A DNA stretch of 64,000 nt from Polynucleobacter sp. MWH-HuK1 (GCF_018881815.1 NZ_JACVPP010000001.1:1745654-1809653); one strand, 5' to 3'; numbered from the stretch's first letter, positions 20,252 through 31,392 are shown. A program made the numbers and translations. Notes: generated by a model not told the origin, from the sequence alone.

Positions 20252-21616
20252 TTAACGCTTTTTGCCTTTTTTGCCCTTATCAGCATCCACATAGGGGTTT
20301 TTGGCGGTATTCATCTGAATCCGCAAAGGCGTACCGCGTAACTTAAAGACATCCCTAAAGCGACCCTCTAAGTATCGTTTATAGCTATCAGTCACCCCAC
20401 TCAAGGATGTGCCATGAATGACCACAATTGGAGGATTCATGCCCCCTTGATGGGCATAACGTAATTTTGGACGGCCCATACCAACCCGTTTTGGCTGCTG
20501 ATGCTCAATTGCCTCTTGCAAGATGCGGGTCAAACGAGGGGTTGGTAATTTGGCCATCGCTGCAGCGTATGCAGAATCCACATCTTTAAAAAGTTCTTTG
20601 AGACCGGTACCTTTTTTGGCTGAGATCGGATGAACATTTGCAAAATCTAAGAAACGTAGTTTTTGCGCAATCTCTAAACGAGCACGCTCTTTTACATACG
20701 CATCAATGCCGTCCCACTTATTCACTGCCACCACTAGCGCGCGGCCAGCTTCAACAATAAATCCTGCGATATGGGCATCTTGCTCAGAAATATCTTGCTG
20801 AGCATCCAACATTAAGATCACAACATTACAGTCAGCAATCGCTTGCAATGTTTTGACAACAGAAAACTTTTCAATCGCTTCGAATACCTTTCCCCGGCGA
20901 CGCAGACCAGCGGTATCAACCAGGATGTAAGGCTTGCCATTGCGCTCAAAGGGAACTTCAATCGCATCGCGCGTTGTACCTGGCATATCAAATGCAATAA
21001 CACGCTCTTCACCGATCAACTTATTGATCAATGTGGATTTACCCACATTTGGACGACCCACAACCGCAATCTTCATTGGGCGATTTGGATCGTTTGCTAA
21101 TTCATCTGCGTCTGGCTCTGCGATGCCTAGAGAATCCAATGCATCATCAATCAAACCACGCACACCATCGCCGTGCGCAGATGAGATTGGGAAAGGCTCA
21201 CCTAAACCCAACTCATGAAAGTCTGCGGTGACAACGCCAGCTTGCATGCCTTCAGTTTTGTTAACTGCCAAGATGATCGGGCGACCAGTCTTGCGCAAGA
21301 AGTCTGCGATGACGCGATCTTGTGGCGCCATCCCTAAACGACCATCCACCAAGAAAATAACAATATCTGATTCAGCAACAGCCTGCTTGGTTTGTTTGGC
21401 CATTTCGGCAACGATGCCAGTTTTTGCAACAGGCTCAAAACCACCGGTGTCTACGCAAATAAATGCACGCTCACCAATGCGACCTTTGCCGTAGTGTCGA
21501 TCCCTGGTTAAGCCAGAAAAATCCGCCACCAATGCATCACGTGAACGCGTTAAGCGATTAAAGAGAGTCGACTTCCCTACATTGGGACGACCGACGATGG
21601 TAATGACTGGATTCAT
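20252..21616 (-). CDS. der: Ribosome biogenesis GTPase Der
   Basis: Tandem GTPase needed for 50S subunit assembly. Two G domains, each with GRPNVGKST (9-17 and about 185-193), are followed by a C-terminal KH-like domain and a lysine-rich tail. The 454 residues fit the family. Its ATG overlaps the bamB stop by 4 bp (ATGA), so the genes are coupled. The order yfgM-bamB-der is conserved in proteobacteria. Confidence 0.97.
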   Translation of the reverse strand: MNPVITIVGRPNVGKSTLFNRLTRSRDALVADFSGLTRDRHYGKGRIGERAFICVDTGGFEPVAKTGIVAEMAKQTKQAVAESDIVIFLVDGRLGMAPQDRVIADFLRKTGRPIILAVNKTEGMQAGVVTADFHELGLGEPFPISSAHGDGVRGLIDDALDSLGIAEPDADELANDPNRPMKIAVVGRPNVGKSTLINKLIGEERVIAFDMPGTTRDAIEVPFERNGKPYILVDTAGLRRRGKVFEAIEKFSVVKTLQAIADCNVVILMLDAQQDISEQDAHIAGFIVEAGRALVVAVNKWDGIDAYVKERARLEIAQKLRFLDFANVHPISAKKGTGLKELFKDVDSAYAAAMAKLPTPRLTRILQEAIEHQQPKRVGMGRPKLRYAHQGGMNPPIVVIHGTSLSGVTDSYKRYLEGRFRDVFKLRGTPLRIQMNTAKNPYVDADKGKKGKKR

Positions 21617-22773
21617 TTTGGACTGTACGCCGCTATTTTTCCACCTTGAGATTGAACCAAGATGAGGCCACCTACCGCAATTGGGGCAGCCGAGATTGGA
21701 CTACTGTCGTGACGAATACGTGCAACCATCTCACCATTCGCCTGTGAAAATGCATGGATGTAACCTTGAGCATCACCCATTAATAAAACTCTACCCACTG
21801 CAAGCGACTCGCCTACGTCCCGGTAAGTTAACTGAGTATTTTCCCAAACCTGAGTGCCATCCTTGGTCGCAAAAGCAGTGACATAGGATTTATCGTTTGC
21901 CGAGAAAACCATATCCGCACTTTGGGAAGTGCCGGTATAGCTTGAGTAATCCTTGAACCATAAAAGGTTGCCTGTACGCGCCTGACCACAACCAATGCGA
22001 CCTTGATAAGAAACAGCACAGAGAATCTCGCCTTCCATACTAGGTTTAGCAGTGACGTCATTCAAGCGCTCAATTTCTGAAAACCCTTTTGGAAACGATA
22101 CCGGTGTCTCCCACACTAAACCACCATTAGCAATCGCAATCATGCCAAAACGTCCGCCTGCAAAACCAGTAACAATAACTTCGTTACCAATAGCCAACAT
22201 GCCATAACCTACGCGCAATGACAAAGCAGACTGTTGTCGCTGATAGGTCCATTTTTTGGCGCCAGTCTGCGCATCCAGTCCAACAAACCGATTGTCTAGT
22301 GCGCGCACAATTACTATGCCGCCCGCAACTACTGGTTCACTCAATACTTCACTACCAACACTGACTTTCCAAATCTGCTTGCCTGTGTCGTCATAAGCGT
22401 AGACAGCGCCTTTGGTAGTCACAGCAACCGTAGTACGCCCATCAGAACCAGGGCCAACAGACAAACGCTCAGGTACAGATGCTTCCCAAACCTTATTGCC
22501 TGATGCCAAATCAATTTTGGCTAAATTACCTCGATGAGAAGCAGCGTATACAGCATCGCCAGCAACAATAGGATGAAAGTTAAAGCCTTCTGAAGAGCCC
22601 ACGCTAGTTGACCATACCGGCTGCAAATCAAATTGATTCGTCACCGGAGTCAGTTCAGCGGGCTTTCTAACACGAGAGCTACCCGAACAAGCGACTAAAG
22701 CCATTACCACCGAACCCAATACCAAGGCAGCGCCTAGGCGCTTCGGCAAACGCTTCATCTCTTTAGTCATCAC
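21613..22773 (-). CDS. bamB: Outer-membrane assembly lipoprotein BamB
   Basis: Beta-propeller lipoprotein of the BAM complex that helps insert outer-membrane proteins. The N terminus has a signal with the lipobox LVACSG. The rest of the 386 residues consists of PQQ-like repeats (for example [43 protein letters not shown]). Its start overlaps the upstream gene by 4 bp and its stop overlaps der by 4 bp. Confidence 0.95.
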   Translation of the reverse strand: MMTKEMKRLPKRLGAALVLGSVVMALVACSGSSRVRKPAELTPVTNQFDLQPVWSTSVGSSEGFNFHPIVAGDAVYAASHRGNLAKIDLASGNKVWEASVPERLSVGPGSDGRTTVAVTTKGAVYAYDDTGKQIWKVSVGSEVLSEPVVAGGIVIVRALDNRFVGLDAQTGAKKWTYQRQQSALSLRVGYGMLAIGNEVIVTGFAGGRFGMIAIANGGLVWETPVSFPKGFSEIERLNDVTAKPSMEGEILCAVSYQGRIGCGQARTGNLLWFKDYSSYTGTSQSADMVFSANDKSYVTAFATKDGTQVWENTQLTYRDVGESLAVGRVLLMGDAQGYIHAFSQANGEMVARIRHDSSPISAAPIAVGGLILVQSQGGKIAAYSPK

Positions 22774-23429
22774 TGAGCAACTCCTCCAACTGCATCCAAT
22801 TTAACCTTCAAGAGGCGGCGCGCCTCCTCTGGAAATTCTTTTGCTTGATCTAACTTCTTCCAGGCTTCTTGATAGCTCTGCTTTGCTTGATCATTTTTCT
22901 TTTGCGCCAAATACCAATCACCACGACGCTCAAGCCAGAGAGACTCAAAACCAGCAATCGGCTTCAGATTCAGAATTTGATCTGCCTCAGCAAAATCCTT
23001 TTCTCCACCCTGCTCAATTAACTGCGTCACTAAACGTAACTTTGCCAATGCCAAGTAGCCATTATTTGAAGCATTCTTAGCTGCCCAACGTAAATAATCC
23101 AACGCTTTATTACCATCACCCGCATCTGATGCGATACGTGCAGCAATTAGACTAGACATCGCCGCATAAGGTGTACGGCCAAAATCTTTTTGCAAATCAT
23201 CTGCGGCACGCAAGGTTTGATCTTTATCGCCCTTAGCAATTGCGCCGACCATTGTTTCGTATAGTTTCGAGGCTTCAAGCGCCTGACTATTACGCCACCA
23301 CTGATAACCACTATAAGCAGCATAGGCAAATAAAGCAGCAGTAATTACGCCTGTAATGAGATTGCGATATTTTTGCCAAAACGCTTTAAATTGGTCTAAT
23401 TGCTCTTGTTCTTCTAGATCTAAAGGCAT
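22770..23429 (-). CDS. yfgM: YfgM-family tetratricopeptide membrane protein
   Basis: A 219-residue protein with one N-terminal transmembrane helix (about 21-40) and a periplasmic TPR-like helical domain. It belongs to the YfgM family (Pfam tetratricopeptide-like 21), which works with PpiD and SecYEG as a periplasmic chaperone in E. coli. It starts 47 bp after hisS and overlaps bamB by 4 bp, the conserved place for yfgM. Confidence 0.88.
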   Translation of the reverse strand: MPLDLEEQEQLDQFKAFWQKYRNLITGVITAALFAYAAYSGYQWWRNSQALEASKLYETMVGAIAKGDKDQTLRAADDLQKDFGRTPYAAMSSLIAARIASDAGDGNKALDYLRWAAKNASNNGYLALAKLRLVTQLIEQGGEKDFAEADQILNLKPIAGFESLWLERRGDWYLAQKKNDQAKQSYQEAWKKLDQAKEFPEEARRLLKVKLDAVGGVAQ

Positions 23430-23476
23430 ATCAATCCAAACTAATTAATAGGTAATTTATAAGTATTAAGCTAATT

Positions 23477-24808
23477 CTATTCGGAGGCGCCTACCAGGGC
23501 ATCAATTGCTGCTCCCAAGACGCCATCCAAAGGAACAGACTTTTGTTCACCTGTGCCACGCAGATCCTTGAGCTGAGCCTCATTTTTAGCCAATTCATCA
23601 GGGCCAATAATGACTGCAAAGGCTGCTCCACTGCTGTCAGCCTTCTTCATTTGGGACTTAAAGCTAGCGGATTGGCCATCTGGAGGACAGAAAAGAATGG
23701 TATCAATTCCAGCACTGCGTAAACGCTCGGCAATGATCATGGCAGCCGATAATGTCTCGCCACCTTGGTGTAAAACAAAAATATCGCATTGCGCCTTGGC
23801 TTCAGGCAATGAGCCAGAAACTTTCATTAACTCCAGAACGCGCTCCATCCCCATCGCCCAACCACATGCCGGAGCAGCTTTACCGCCCATGCGTTCGATT
23901 AAGGGGTCATAGCGACCACCACCGGCAATAGTGCCCTGCGCACCTAACTCTTCTGTCACCCACTCAAATACAGTGAGGTTGTAATAATCTAAGCCACGAA
24001 CTAAGCGGGGATTAATTTTGCAGTGGATGTTATTCGCCTTAAGCAATGCTTGCACCGCATTGAAATGCTTAAGCGACTCCTCACCCAAAAAATCCAACAA
24101 TTTCGGCGCACCTTCGATTAGGGCCTGCATCTCTGGATTCTTAGAATCCAAAATGCGCAAAGGATTTGTAATGAGGCGACGTTGTGAATCTTCATCCAAC
24201 TGCGCTTTGTTCTTCTCAAAGTACGTTACCAAGGCTGCACGATGCTCTGCACGCTCAGGCGCTTGACCCAGAGAGTTAATCTCTAAACGAACGCCCTTCA
24301 GACCAAGCTCATCCCAGAGGCGCTGACCCATGAGAATAATTTCTGCATCGATATCAGGACCAGCAAAGCCCAAGGCTTCAATACCAAACTGATGAAACTG
24401 ACGATAGCGGCCACGCTGTGGACGCTCATGACGGAACATCGGACCTGTGTACCAGAGACGCTTTGGTCCTTCATATAACAAATTGTTTTCAATAACAGAA
24501 CGCACTAATGCTGCAGTGCCCTCTGGGCGCAATGTCAGCTGCTCACCATTTAAACGATCTTCAAAGGAATACATTTCCTTTTCAACGATATCGGTTACCT
24601 CTCCAATACCACGCTGAAATACCGCCGTTGCTTCCACAATGGGCGTTCTCAAAAACTCATAGCCATATGCGCGTGTGAGATCACGTAAAACATGTTCAAG
24701 ATGCGCCCATTGAGCAGCATCAGCTGGCAGCAAATCATTCATGCCGCGCACGCCATTAATTTTTTGCGTCTTCTGCGTTTTTTGAACTTGGTTATTTTGA
24801 TCAGTCAT
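23477..24808 (-). CDS. hisS: Histidyl-tRNA synthetase
   Basis: Class II aminoacyl-tRNA synthetase. Motif 2 ([19 protein letters not shown]), the histidine-specific loops ([15 protein letters not shown] and AGGGRYD) and the C-terminal anticodon domain are all visible in 443 residues. It is distinct from the paralogue HisZ at 15064, which lacks a full anticodon domain. It lies 38 bp after ispG. Confidence 0.97.
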   Translation of the reverse strand: MTDQNNQVQKTQKTQKINGVRGMNDLLPADAAQWAHLEHVLRDLTRAYGYEFLRTPIVEATAVFQRGIGEVTDIVEKEMYSFEDRLNGEQLTLRPEGTAALVRSVIENNLLYEGPKRLWYTGPMFRHERPQRGRYRQFHQFGIEALGFAGPDIDAEIILMGQRLWDELGLKGVRLEINSLGQAPERAEHRAALVTYFEKNKAQLDEDSQRRLITNPLRILDSKNPEMQALIEGAPKLLDFLGEESLKHFNAVQALLKANNIHCKINPRLVRGLDYYNLTVFEWVTEELGAQGTIAGGGRYDPLIERMGGKAAPACGWAMGMERVLELMKVSGSLPEAKAQCDIFVLHQGGETLSAAMIIAERLRSAGIDTILFCPPDGQSASFKSQMKKADSSGAAFAVIIGPDELAKNEAQLKDLRGTGEQKSVPLDGVLGAAIDALVGASE

Positions 24809-24846
24809 TTTTATTATTGTTTTGTTATTACTTTACTTAAACCTAT

Positions 24847-26115
24847 TTAAACCTTAGCTGCGTAATTTTGTTTCACGTATTCATCCACAATCACCTGAAA
24901 CTCTTCGGCAATTCTCTCACCACGCAGCGTTTTTACTTTAACCCCATCGACAAACACTGGAGCCGCCGGGGTTTCTCCCGTTCCAGGCAAAGAAATACCA
25001 ATATTGGCATGTTTACTCTCACCCGGGCCATTGACGATACATCCCATAACAGCCACGTTCATATTCTCAACGCCAGGATGGGTTTTCTTCCAAACCGGCA
25101 TTTGTTGGCGCAAGTAGGACTGAATATTGGCTGCTAATTCTTGGAAAGTGGTACTGGTTGTTCTGCCGCAACCGGGACAAGCAATCACCATTGGCGTGAA
25201 ATTACGCAGTCCCATGGTCTGCAATATTTCTTGCGCAACAATCACTTCGTTTTCACGAGGCGCGCCTGGATCAGGCGTTAACGAAACTCGAATTGTGTCG
25301 CCAATACCTTCTTGCAACAAGATGCCCATTGCCGCAGTGGAAGAAACAATTCCTTTGCTTCCCATGCCTGCTTCAGTTAAACCTAAATGCAATGGATAGT
25401 CAGAGCGACGTGAGAGATCGCGATATACCGCAACCAAGTCCTGCACATTACTTACTTTGCAAGACAACAAAATTTGATTGGGGTTCATACCCAACTCCAC
25501 TGCTTTTTCTGCAGACTGCAGTGCAGATTGAATCAAAGCTTCAATCATCACTTCTTGTGCAGTTTTTGGGACCGCTAAAGCCGCATTACTATCCATAATG
25601 GAAGCCAGGAGGTCTTGATCTAAGCTACCCCAGTTCACACCAATCCGAATCGGCTTGTCATATTTACATGCAGCCTCAATCATTTGAGCAAACTGCGGGT
25701 CACGCTTCGCGCCCTTACCTACATTGCCTGGATTAATACGGTACTTAGAGAGCGCCTTTGCGCACTCCGGGAAATCATTTAATAAAGTATGGCCGTTGTA
25801 GTGGAAGTCGCCAATGAGTGGCACCAAGACATCCATCTTGTCTAACTGCTCGCGAATATAAGGAACTGCAGCAGCAGCTTCTGGTGTATTAACGGTAATA
25901 CGCACCATCTCTGAACCAGCGCGCGCTAATTCTTTTACCTGAATTGCCGTACCAACTGCATCAGCAGTATCGGTATTTGTCATCGACTGCACACGAACAG
26001 GAGCATCTCCACCAACAGTAATGATGTTAGTTTTCCAGACAACGGTTGCCTGACGTGTGGCTCGCTTAGGCGCTGGACCTAATGGCAATGGTGGTAAAAG
26101 ATTATTGGAGCTCAT
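24847..26115 (-). CDS. ispG: 4-hydroxy-3-methylbut-2-en-1-yl diphosphate synthase
   Basis: Iron-sulfur enzyme of the MEP isoprenoid pathway that reduces and opens the cyclic diphosphate ring. The cluster cysteines are in ACPGCGRT and [12 protein letters not shown] near the C terminus, and the TIM-barrel start [20 protein letters not shown] is conserved. The 422 residues include a short extra N-terminal Pro-rich stretch. In many proteobacteria rodZ separates ispG from rlmN; here only 26 bp do. Confidence 0.97.
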   Translation of the reverse strand: MSSNNLLPPLPLGPAPKRATRQATVVWKTNIITVGGDAPVRVQSMTNTDTADAVGTAIQVKELARAGSEMVRITVNTPEAAAAVPYIREQLDKMDVLVPLIGDFHYNGHTLLNDFPECAKALSKYRINPGNVGKGAKRDPQFAQMIEAACKYDKPIRIGVNWGSLDQDLLASIMDSNAALAVPKTAQEVMIEALIQSALQSAEKAVELGMNPNQILLSCKVSNVQDLVAVYRDLSRRSDYPLHLGLTEAGMGSKGIVSSTAAMGILLQEGIGDTIRVSLTPDPGAPRENEVIVAQEILQTMGLRNFTPMVIACPGCGRTTSTTFQELAANIQSYLRQQMPVWKKTHPGVENMNVAVMGCIVNGPGESKHANIGISLPGTGETPAAPVFVDGVKVKTLRGERIAEEFQVIVDEYVKQNYAAKV

Positions 26116-26141
26116 TGGATCTATTTACTAGGATCTAATCA

Positions 26142-27350
26142 TTAATTTAATTTTTTGAGCCACTCAATTGGGCGCTCATTTGACTGCTCATCGGATTCCA
26201 CTTCTTCGATTTCAATCTCAGCACTGTGGACCGCACGCTCACGAACTCGAGTGCGGTCGACAACATCACCTGCTAATTGACCGCAGGCCGCAGCAATGTC
26301 ATCACCACGAGTCTTACGTACTGTCGCAACCATGCCAGCGTCCAAAAGAATGCCGGCAAAGGCATTTACCCTCTGGGCTGATGAACGCTTAAGCCCAGAC
26401 TCTGGGAAAGGATTAAATGGAATGAGATTGATTTTGCACTTAATGTTTCTAAGCAAGCGCACTAATTCTTTTGCTTGAATATCGGAGTCATTCACGCCAT
26501 CGAGCATGCAATATTCGAAAGTTAAAAAGTCTCTTGGAGCAAATGGCAAGTAGCGCTCACAAGCATCAAGTAATTCACGTAGAGGATATTTTTGGTTCAA
26601 CGGCACTAGTTGATCACGTAATGCGTCATTCGGCGCATGCAAGGAAACTGCCAATGCCACTGGACAATCTTGTGCCAGGCGATCAATCATCGGTACTACA
26701 CCTGATGTTGAAACAGTCACTCGGCGACGAGACAAGCCATAAGCCCTGTCATCAAGCATGAGACGCAATGCAGAAACAACGTTGTCGTAATTGAGTAATG
26801 GCTCACCCATTCCCATCATCACCACATTAGAAATCACACGACCGGTATGCTCCCAGCCTGGAGTCGGAAACTTCTCCACCCTGCGAATAGCGTCTGGATC
26901 GTTGCGCAAGAGATGCTCAGCAAACCAAAGTTGACCGATGATTTCACCGGAAGTGAGATTGCGTGAGAAGCCCTGACGCCCAGTTGAGCAAAAGCGGCAG
27001 TTCACTGCACAACCTGCTTGAGAAGAGATGCACAAAGTGCCTCGATCATCCTCAGGAATAAAAACGGACTCCACCGCATTGCCGGCGCCCACATCCAGCA
27101 ACCATTTGCGGGTGCCGTCGAGCGCATGCTCATCTTTCATTACAGGGAGAGAAAGTACTTCTGCCTTATCTAGCAAAGTCGCTCTAAAGCTTTTTGCTAA
27201 ATCACTCATGTCATTTATATCCGATACACCACGTTGATGTATCCACTGCATGAGCTGCTTTGCCCTAAAAGGCTTTTCATTCAACCCCGCGACATACGCT
27301 GCCATTTGGTCAGCGTCAAAATCTAAGAGATTTACGCGCGGGGAGGTCAA
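26142..27350 (-). CDS. rlmN: Dual-specificity RNA methyltransferase RlmN
   Basis: Radical-SAM enzyme that methylates C2 of adenosine 2503 in 23S rRNA and of adenosine 37 in some tRNAs. The radical-SAM cysteines C114, C118 and C121 are in [11 protein letters not shown], and a later cysteine in AACGQL is the expected methyl carrier. The 402-residue protein has a longer, acidic C-terminal extension than most. It sits 42 bp after ndk. Confidence 0.97.
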   Translation of the reverse strand: MTSPRVNLLDFDADQMAAYVAGLNEKPFRAKQLMQWIHQRGVSDINDMSDLAKSFRATLLDKAEVLSLPVMKDEHALDGTRKWLLDVGAGNAVESVFIPEDDRGTLCISSQAGCAVNCRFCSTGRQGFSRNLTSGEIIGQLWFAEHLLRNDPDAIRRVEKFPTPGWEHTGRVISNVVMMGMGEPLLNYDNVVSALRLMLDDRAYGLSRRRVTVSTSGVVPMIDRLAQDCPVALAVSLHAPNDALRDQLVPLNQKYPLRELLDACERYLPFAPRDFLTFEYCMLDGVNDSDIQAKELVRLLRNIKCKINLIPFNPFPESGLKRSSAQRVNAFAGILLDAGMVATVRKTRGDDIAAACGQLAGDVVDRTRVRERAVHSAEIEIEEVESDEQSNERPIEWLKKLN

Positions 27351-27392
27351 TGCGCCTACTTATAAATAAATAGCGAATCGATTAATCAGCGA

Positions 27393-27818
27393 TTAACGAT
27401 TGAAAACATTCATGCCAGGGAAGAAGAATGCAACTTCCACAGCAGCCGTTTCAGGAGCGTCAGAACCGTGAACAGCGTTTGCATCAATGCTGTCAGCAAA
27501 GTCAGCACGGATTGTGCCTTTTTCTGCTTTCTTAGGATCAGTAGCGCCCATCAAGTCGCGATTCTTAGCAATAGCGCCCTCGCCTTGCAAAACCTGAATC
27601 ATGACAGGTCCGGAGATCATGAAGCTCACCAAGTCTTTGAAGAAAGGACGATCTTTGTGAACGGCATAGAACTGCTCTGCTTCTGATTGTGACAAATGCG
27701 CCATTCTGGAAGCAACGATCTTCAAACCAGCAGATTCGAAACGGTCATAGATTTTGCCGATGACGTTTTTAGCGACAGCATCAGGTTTGATAATAGAAAG
27801 GGTGCGTTCAATTGCCAT
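27393..27818 (-). CDS. ndk: Nucleoside diphosphate kinase
   Basis: Balances nucleoside triphosphates by phosphate transfer through a phosphohistidine. The 141 residues include the nucleotide-binding KPDAV (Lys11) and the active His117 in [12 protein letters not shown]. It is the first gene of the ndk-rlmN-ispG-hisS-yfgM-bamB-der run. A TATAAT box lies at 27893-27898 on the minus strand. Confidence 0.97.
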   Translation of the reverse strand: MAIERTLSIIKPDAVAKNVIGKIYDRFESAGLKIVASRMAHLSQSEAEQFYAVHKDRPFFKDLVSFMISGPVMIQVLQGEGAIAKNRDLMGATDPKKAEKGTIRADFADSIDANAVHGSDAPETAAVEVAFFFPGMNVFNR

Positions 27819-27892
27819 TCAAGACTCCAATAGTGATTTCAAGGGTTTTTGCCAGGTTGGGGCTTTAAGGACCCCACTCCAGCGACCCCCGA

Positions 27893-27898
27893 ATTATA
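27893..27898 (-). promoter_or_regulatory. Likely -10 element of the ndk operon
   Basis: A perfect TATAAT on the minus strand, 75 bp upstream of the ndk ATG and preceded by TG. No strong -35 hexamer is seen 17 bp before it. Confidence 0.45.
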
Positions 27899-27993
27899 CA
27901 TTGCCCGACGGTATTTACCCCTATATCCGTAGGGCTAAGCCCTTGAATTTACAGGGCATAAGCCTTTATTTTGTAGGTCTTTCATAGGGGGGC

Positions 27994-28020
27994 TTGAAAT
28001 TTAGGCGTTTTGTCTATACT
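27994..28020 (+). promoter_or_regulatory. Possible promoter of the BI-1 family gene
   Basis: TTGAAA at 27994-27999 and TATACT at 28015-28020 are both close to consensus, but the spacer is only 15 bp. It is 57 bp upstream of the chosen ATG. Confidence 0.45.
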
Positions 28021-28077
28021 TAGAGACAACAGCCCTATATGGGCTCTTGTAATAACTATGAAAAAGAAGGAGTCAAT

Positions 28078-28779
28078 ATGAGTGATCTGAACTCTTACGG
28101 CTTTGGCCAAACCGGCTCAATTAGTACCGTCCAAGTGCGCAACCGCGTACTTCGCAATACCTATGCGCTATTGGCGCTGTCCATGGTGCCTACTGTCATT
28201 GGTGCCTGGCTCGGTGTTGCCATGGGATTGGATTTCTTTGCGGGCAGCCCATTCATCGGCTTTATCGTGTTCATGGCAGTTGCCTTCGGTTTCTTCTGGG
28301 CAATTGAAAAGAATAAAGATACTGGTGTAGGCGTTCTCCTACTCCTGGGCTTTACCTTCTTCATGGGCGTCATGATGTCCCGCTTAGTTGGCTTTACCCT
28401 GAATAGCTATAGCAATGGTGCTACGCTCATCATGCTGTCATTCGGCGGCACAGCTGCTATCTTCGCCACGATGGCAACCATTGCCACTGTAAGCAAGAGT
28501 GACTTTGCTGGCATGGGCAAGTGGCTCATGGTTGGCGTATTGCTCTTGATCGTGGCCTCTTTGGCAAACATCTGGCTGCAGTTACCTGCTTTGATGCTGA
28601 CTGTGATGGTCCTAGCTATCGCAATCTTCTCCGCGTTTATTTTGGTTGATGTACAACGCGTGATTAACGGTGGCGAGACCAACTACATCATGGCTACATT
28701 AGCTATTTACCTGGATGTGTATAACGTCTTTACTAACTTACTTGCCCTCTTGGGTATTGTTGGCGGTAATAGAGATTAA
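28078..28779 (+). CDS. Bax inhibitor-1/YccA family inner-membrane protein
   Basis: 233 residues with seven predicted helices and the family C-terminal pattern (FSAFILVDVQRVINGGETNYIMATLAIYLD, then NVF). E. coli YccA of this family binds and modulates FtsH. The frame is open from an ATG at 28039, but the AGAAGGAG just before 28078 fixes the start there. A strong terminator follows. The HflKC-FtsH modulators in the same window act on the same protease, though the genes are not linked. Confidence 0.9.
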   Translation: MSDLNSYGFGQTGSISTVQVRNRVLRNTYALLALSMVPTVIGAWLGVAMGLDFFAGSPFIGFIVFMAVAFGFFWAIEKNKDTGVGVLLLLGFTFFMGVMMSRLVGFTLNSYSNGATLIMLSFGGTAAIFATMATIATVSKSDFAGMGKWLMVGVLLLIVASLANIWLQLPALMLTVMVLAIAIFSAFILVDVQRVINGGETNYIMATLAIYLDVYNVFTNLLALLGIVGGNRD

Positions 28780-28812
28780 GTAATACTAAGAACCGAAGTG
28801 TGATGTTCTCCG

Positions 28813-28837
28813 AAGGCGCCTGCGGGCGCCTTTTTAT
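28813..28837 (+). terminator. Rho-independent terminator of the BI-1 family gene
   Basis: Eight-bp GC-rich stem (28813-28820 with 28825-28832) with loop TGCG, followed by a T run. Confidence 0.92.
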
Positions 28838-28872
28838 TGCTTACAAAAAAGCTTTATGTGGATTGTTTATAA

Positions 28873-28953
28873 CTAGACAGCAACAAACATACTCACAACA
28901 TATGACAGAGCCATCAATATTAATAAGAGGGCAAAACTATCTGAGGCTTTCAT
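28873..28953 (-). CDS. Predicted 26-residue small membrane peptide
   Basis: An ATG at 28953 is preceded by GGGAG (28960-28964), 6 nt away. The frame ends with TAG at 28873-28875. The peptide begins MKASDS and continues as one hydrophobic helix (residues about 7-26, rich in Leu, Val, Ala and Met) with no charged residue after Asp5. It fits a single-pass small membrane protein. It lies between the convergent BI-1 gene and rlmD, on the rlmD strand. No promoter was found with certainty. I know no family for it. Confidence 0.5.
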   Translation of the reverse strand: MKASDSFALLLILMALSYVVSMFVAV

Positions 28954-29133
28954 GACAAACTCCCAAAGTAATTTACGGGTTTGGCAGCAATACATCTCTG
29001 CACAAGTTCAATCTACTCTTGGCTTTGGGTGGAGCATTTACCAACTGCACTGGATTTAGGCTCTACGCACTAAATTGGGGCAATCTAGGGCGTTTAACAG
29101 TGAAAAACGCCCCTAAATCAACGGCTTAGGCGG

Positions 29134-30561
29134 CTAAGGCCGATCAAAAACTGCCATAGACTCCACATGGGAGGTGTGAGGGAACATATTGATAATCCCC
29201 GCGCTACTCAAGGAGTAGCCCGCTTGGTGACAAAGAATCTCAACGTCTCTTGCTAGCGTTTTGGGATTGCAGGAAACATAGACAATGCGCTGAGGGAGCA
29301 GACTGCTTTGCCCGAGATTTAATTGAGCTAGCGCCTTGCAAATCTCCATCGCACCTTCGCGTGGTGGATCCATTAACCAACGCTCCGCTTTTCCCCAGGA
29401 TGCAATTGTTTCTGGCGTCACCTCAAACAAATCACTTTGCATAAAGTTCGCTTTATCCACTAGACCATTATGTTCAGCATTGGCTTTTGCTCTAGTGGTT
29501 AAGCTTGCTAAACCCTCTATACCTAAAACTTGTTTTGCTTTTCTAGCAAGCGGTAATGTGAAATTACCAATGCCGCAAAAGAGATCTAATACTCGGTCTG
29601 TTTCCTTCACTTCCAACAAGCGAATCGCCCTACTCACCAATGCACGGTTCATCATGTGATTAACCTGCGTAAAGTCTGCCGGCTTAAATGGCATCTCGAT
29701 TTCAAATTCAGGAAGTCGGTAACAAAGCTTGCCAGTCTCTGGATAAAACGGTGCCACCGTCTCAATCCCTTTAGGCTGGAGCCATATCCACACCTGATGC
29801 CGATCGGCAAACTCTCGCAGCAGTTGTTCGTCATCAGCCGTTAGAGGCTTGAGGTTCCGAAACACCAATGCAGTAACTGGTTTTGATTTTTTAGGGTCTT
29901 CTGATTGCGAATCTTCTGACTCACCAACAGCAATTTCAATTTGTGGCATACGATCGACGATAGACAAACCCATCACTAATTTACGCATCTGTGGTAGCAA
30001 ATCGGATACGTGCTTAGGCAGAATCTCACAGGCCAGCATGTCAGCAACATAGCCACTCTTGCCTTCATGAAAGCCAATTAATACTGTGCCTTTTTTAATG
30101 GAGCGATTCACAGCACTTAAGCGCGCACGATGACGGTATTCCCAGGTGGGTCCACCCATTGGACGCAGAATTTCTCCTGGCTTTACTTTGGCAATGTGTT
30201 GCAGATCGTCTTCTAGCACCCGCTGCTTCATCGCCACTTGTGCGCGGATATCCAAATGCTGCATCGTGCAGCCACCGCAGACACCAAAGGCTTTGCATTT
30301 GGGTTCAGCCCGAAATACAGCTGGCTTGAGAATATTACGAACTTTAGCTTTACTAAAGCGAGCTTTATCACCGGTGATGGTGTAAGTCACCAACTCCGTT
30401 GGTAATGCTCCCTTAATAAAGATGACTTTGCCGCTTTGACCCTGGGCAAGCTCTTCCTCATTAGGCGTTAAGCGCGCAATCCCTTGAGCATCGAGATCCA
30501 AGGCTTCAACTTTGATTGGCTCAGTCACTTCGATATTGACTGGCTTATCACCTCTACGCAT
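29134..30561 (-). CDS. rlmD: 23S rRNA (uracil-1939-C5)-methyltransferase RlmD
   Basis: TrmA/RumA-family enzyme with a TRAM domain at the N terminus and cysteines for a 4Fe-4S cluster (FGVCGGCTMQHLD and others). The methyltransferase domain has the SAM motif VLDLFCGIGNFTLPL, the catalytic SCNPKTLARD and a final glutamate-containing motif (FPHTSHVESM). The start is placed at ATG 30561, which overlaps the exonuclease stop by 8 bp; an upstream in-frame start at 30603 would overlap by 50 bp. The protein has 475 residues. Confidence 0.95.
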   Translation of the reverse strand: MRRGDKPVNIEVTEPIKVEALDLDAQGIARLTPNEEELAQGQSGKVIFIKGALPTELVTYTITGDKARFSKAKVRNILKPAVFRAEPKCKAFGVCGGCTMQHLDIRAQVAMKQRVLEDDLQHIAKVKPGEILRPMGGPTWEYRHRARLSAVNRSIKKGTVLIGFHEGKSGYVADMLACEILPKHVSDLLPQMRKLVMGLSIVDRMPQIEIAVGESEDSQSEDPKKSKPVTALVFRNLKPLTADDEQLLREFADRHQVWIWLQPKGIETVAPFYPETGKLCYRLPEFEIEMPFKPADFTQVNHMMNRALVSRAIRLLEVKETDRVLDLFCGIGNFTLPLARKAKQVLGIEGLASLTTRAKANAEHNGLVDKANFMQSDLFEVTPETIASWGKAERWLMDPPREGAMEICKALAQLNLGQSSLLPQRIVYVSCNPKTLARDVEILCHQAGYSLSSAGIINMFPHTSHVESMAVFDRP

Positions 30562-31375
30562 TAGCTGAAAAACCCTGGAGATATTCTTGCCATTGAGAAC
30601 CATTTGGCTCTTTAGCTTCTTTTTCTAAATAGGCTTTTACAAACTCAATCTCTTCTTGATATTCCTCGAGAGAGAAGCCGCCACGCAGCAACTGAAAGCG
30701 GCAGTACATGAGATAAGTGTTGACCACATCCGTCTCACAGTAACGGCGAATGTCATTGATCTTGCCGTCTTGGTAAGAGGGCCATACTTGACTGCCATCC
30801 ATACCCATCTTGCCAGGAAAGCCACATAACTTAGCCAAACCATCAAGAGGCGCATTGGCGCGACCATTAAATTTAGCCAGTAGATCCATCATGTCGAGAT
30901 GACGCATGTGATATCGACTGATGTAGTTATTCCATTTGAATTCACGGCTATCGGACTCTTGGCTCTCACCCATCTCCCAATAGCGCGGTGCTTGAATGTG
31001 ATTTGCTAGAGCGCGATAGTGCAATACCGGTAAGTCAAAGCCACTGCCATTCCATGAAACTAATTGCGGGGTATATTTTTCAATAAGATCAAAAAAGGCC
31101 TGAACCAAAACCTTTTCATCATCTTGTGGGGTGCCTAGGGTCCCAACTTTAATTTGTGGCAACCCCTCTTTAGTAGTTCTGCGAATCACACAAGATATAG
31201 CGACAATCTTTTGCAGAAACAAGGGTAAAAATTCACTGCCAGTTTTAGCAGCACGATCAGTCATGGCTTTACTAGCTACTTCAGCATCACTCATCGATTC
31301 TGGAAAATCTTCTAGGCGCCGCAATCCCGCTACATCAGGAATGGTTTCAATATCGAATACGAGAACGGTTGCCAT
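30554..31375 (-). CDS. PolB-like DEDDy 3'-5' exonuclease
   Basis: A 273-residue protein matching the predicted 3'-5' exonuclease family related to the PolB exonuclease domain (DNA_pol_B_exo2). The DEDD motifs are VFDIETIPD (ExoI, near the N terminus), SWNGSGFDLPVL (ExoII) and the C-terminal YCETDVVNTYLMY (ExoIII with Tyr, DEDDy type). No polymerase domain is present. It lies between nlpD and rlmD, 17 bp from the first and overlapping the second. Confidence 0.9.
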   Translation of the reverse strand: MATVLVFDIETIPDVAGLRRLEDFPESMSDAEVASKAMTDRAAKTGSEFLPLFLQKIVAISCVIRRTTKEGLPQIKVGTLGTPQDDEKVLVQAFFDLIEKYTPQLVSWNGSGFDLPVLHYRALANHIQAPRYWEMGESQESDSREFKWNNYISRYHMRHLDMMDLLAKFNGRANAPLDGLAKLCGFPGKMGMDGSQVWPSYQDGKINDIRRYCETDVVNTYLMYCRFQLLRGGFSLEEYQEEIEFVKAYLEKEAKEPNGSQWQEYLQGFSANA

Positions 31376-31392
31376 ACTTACTTAGGGCAACG

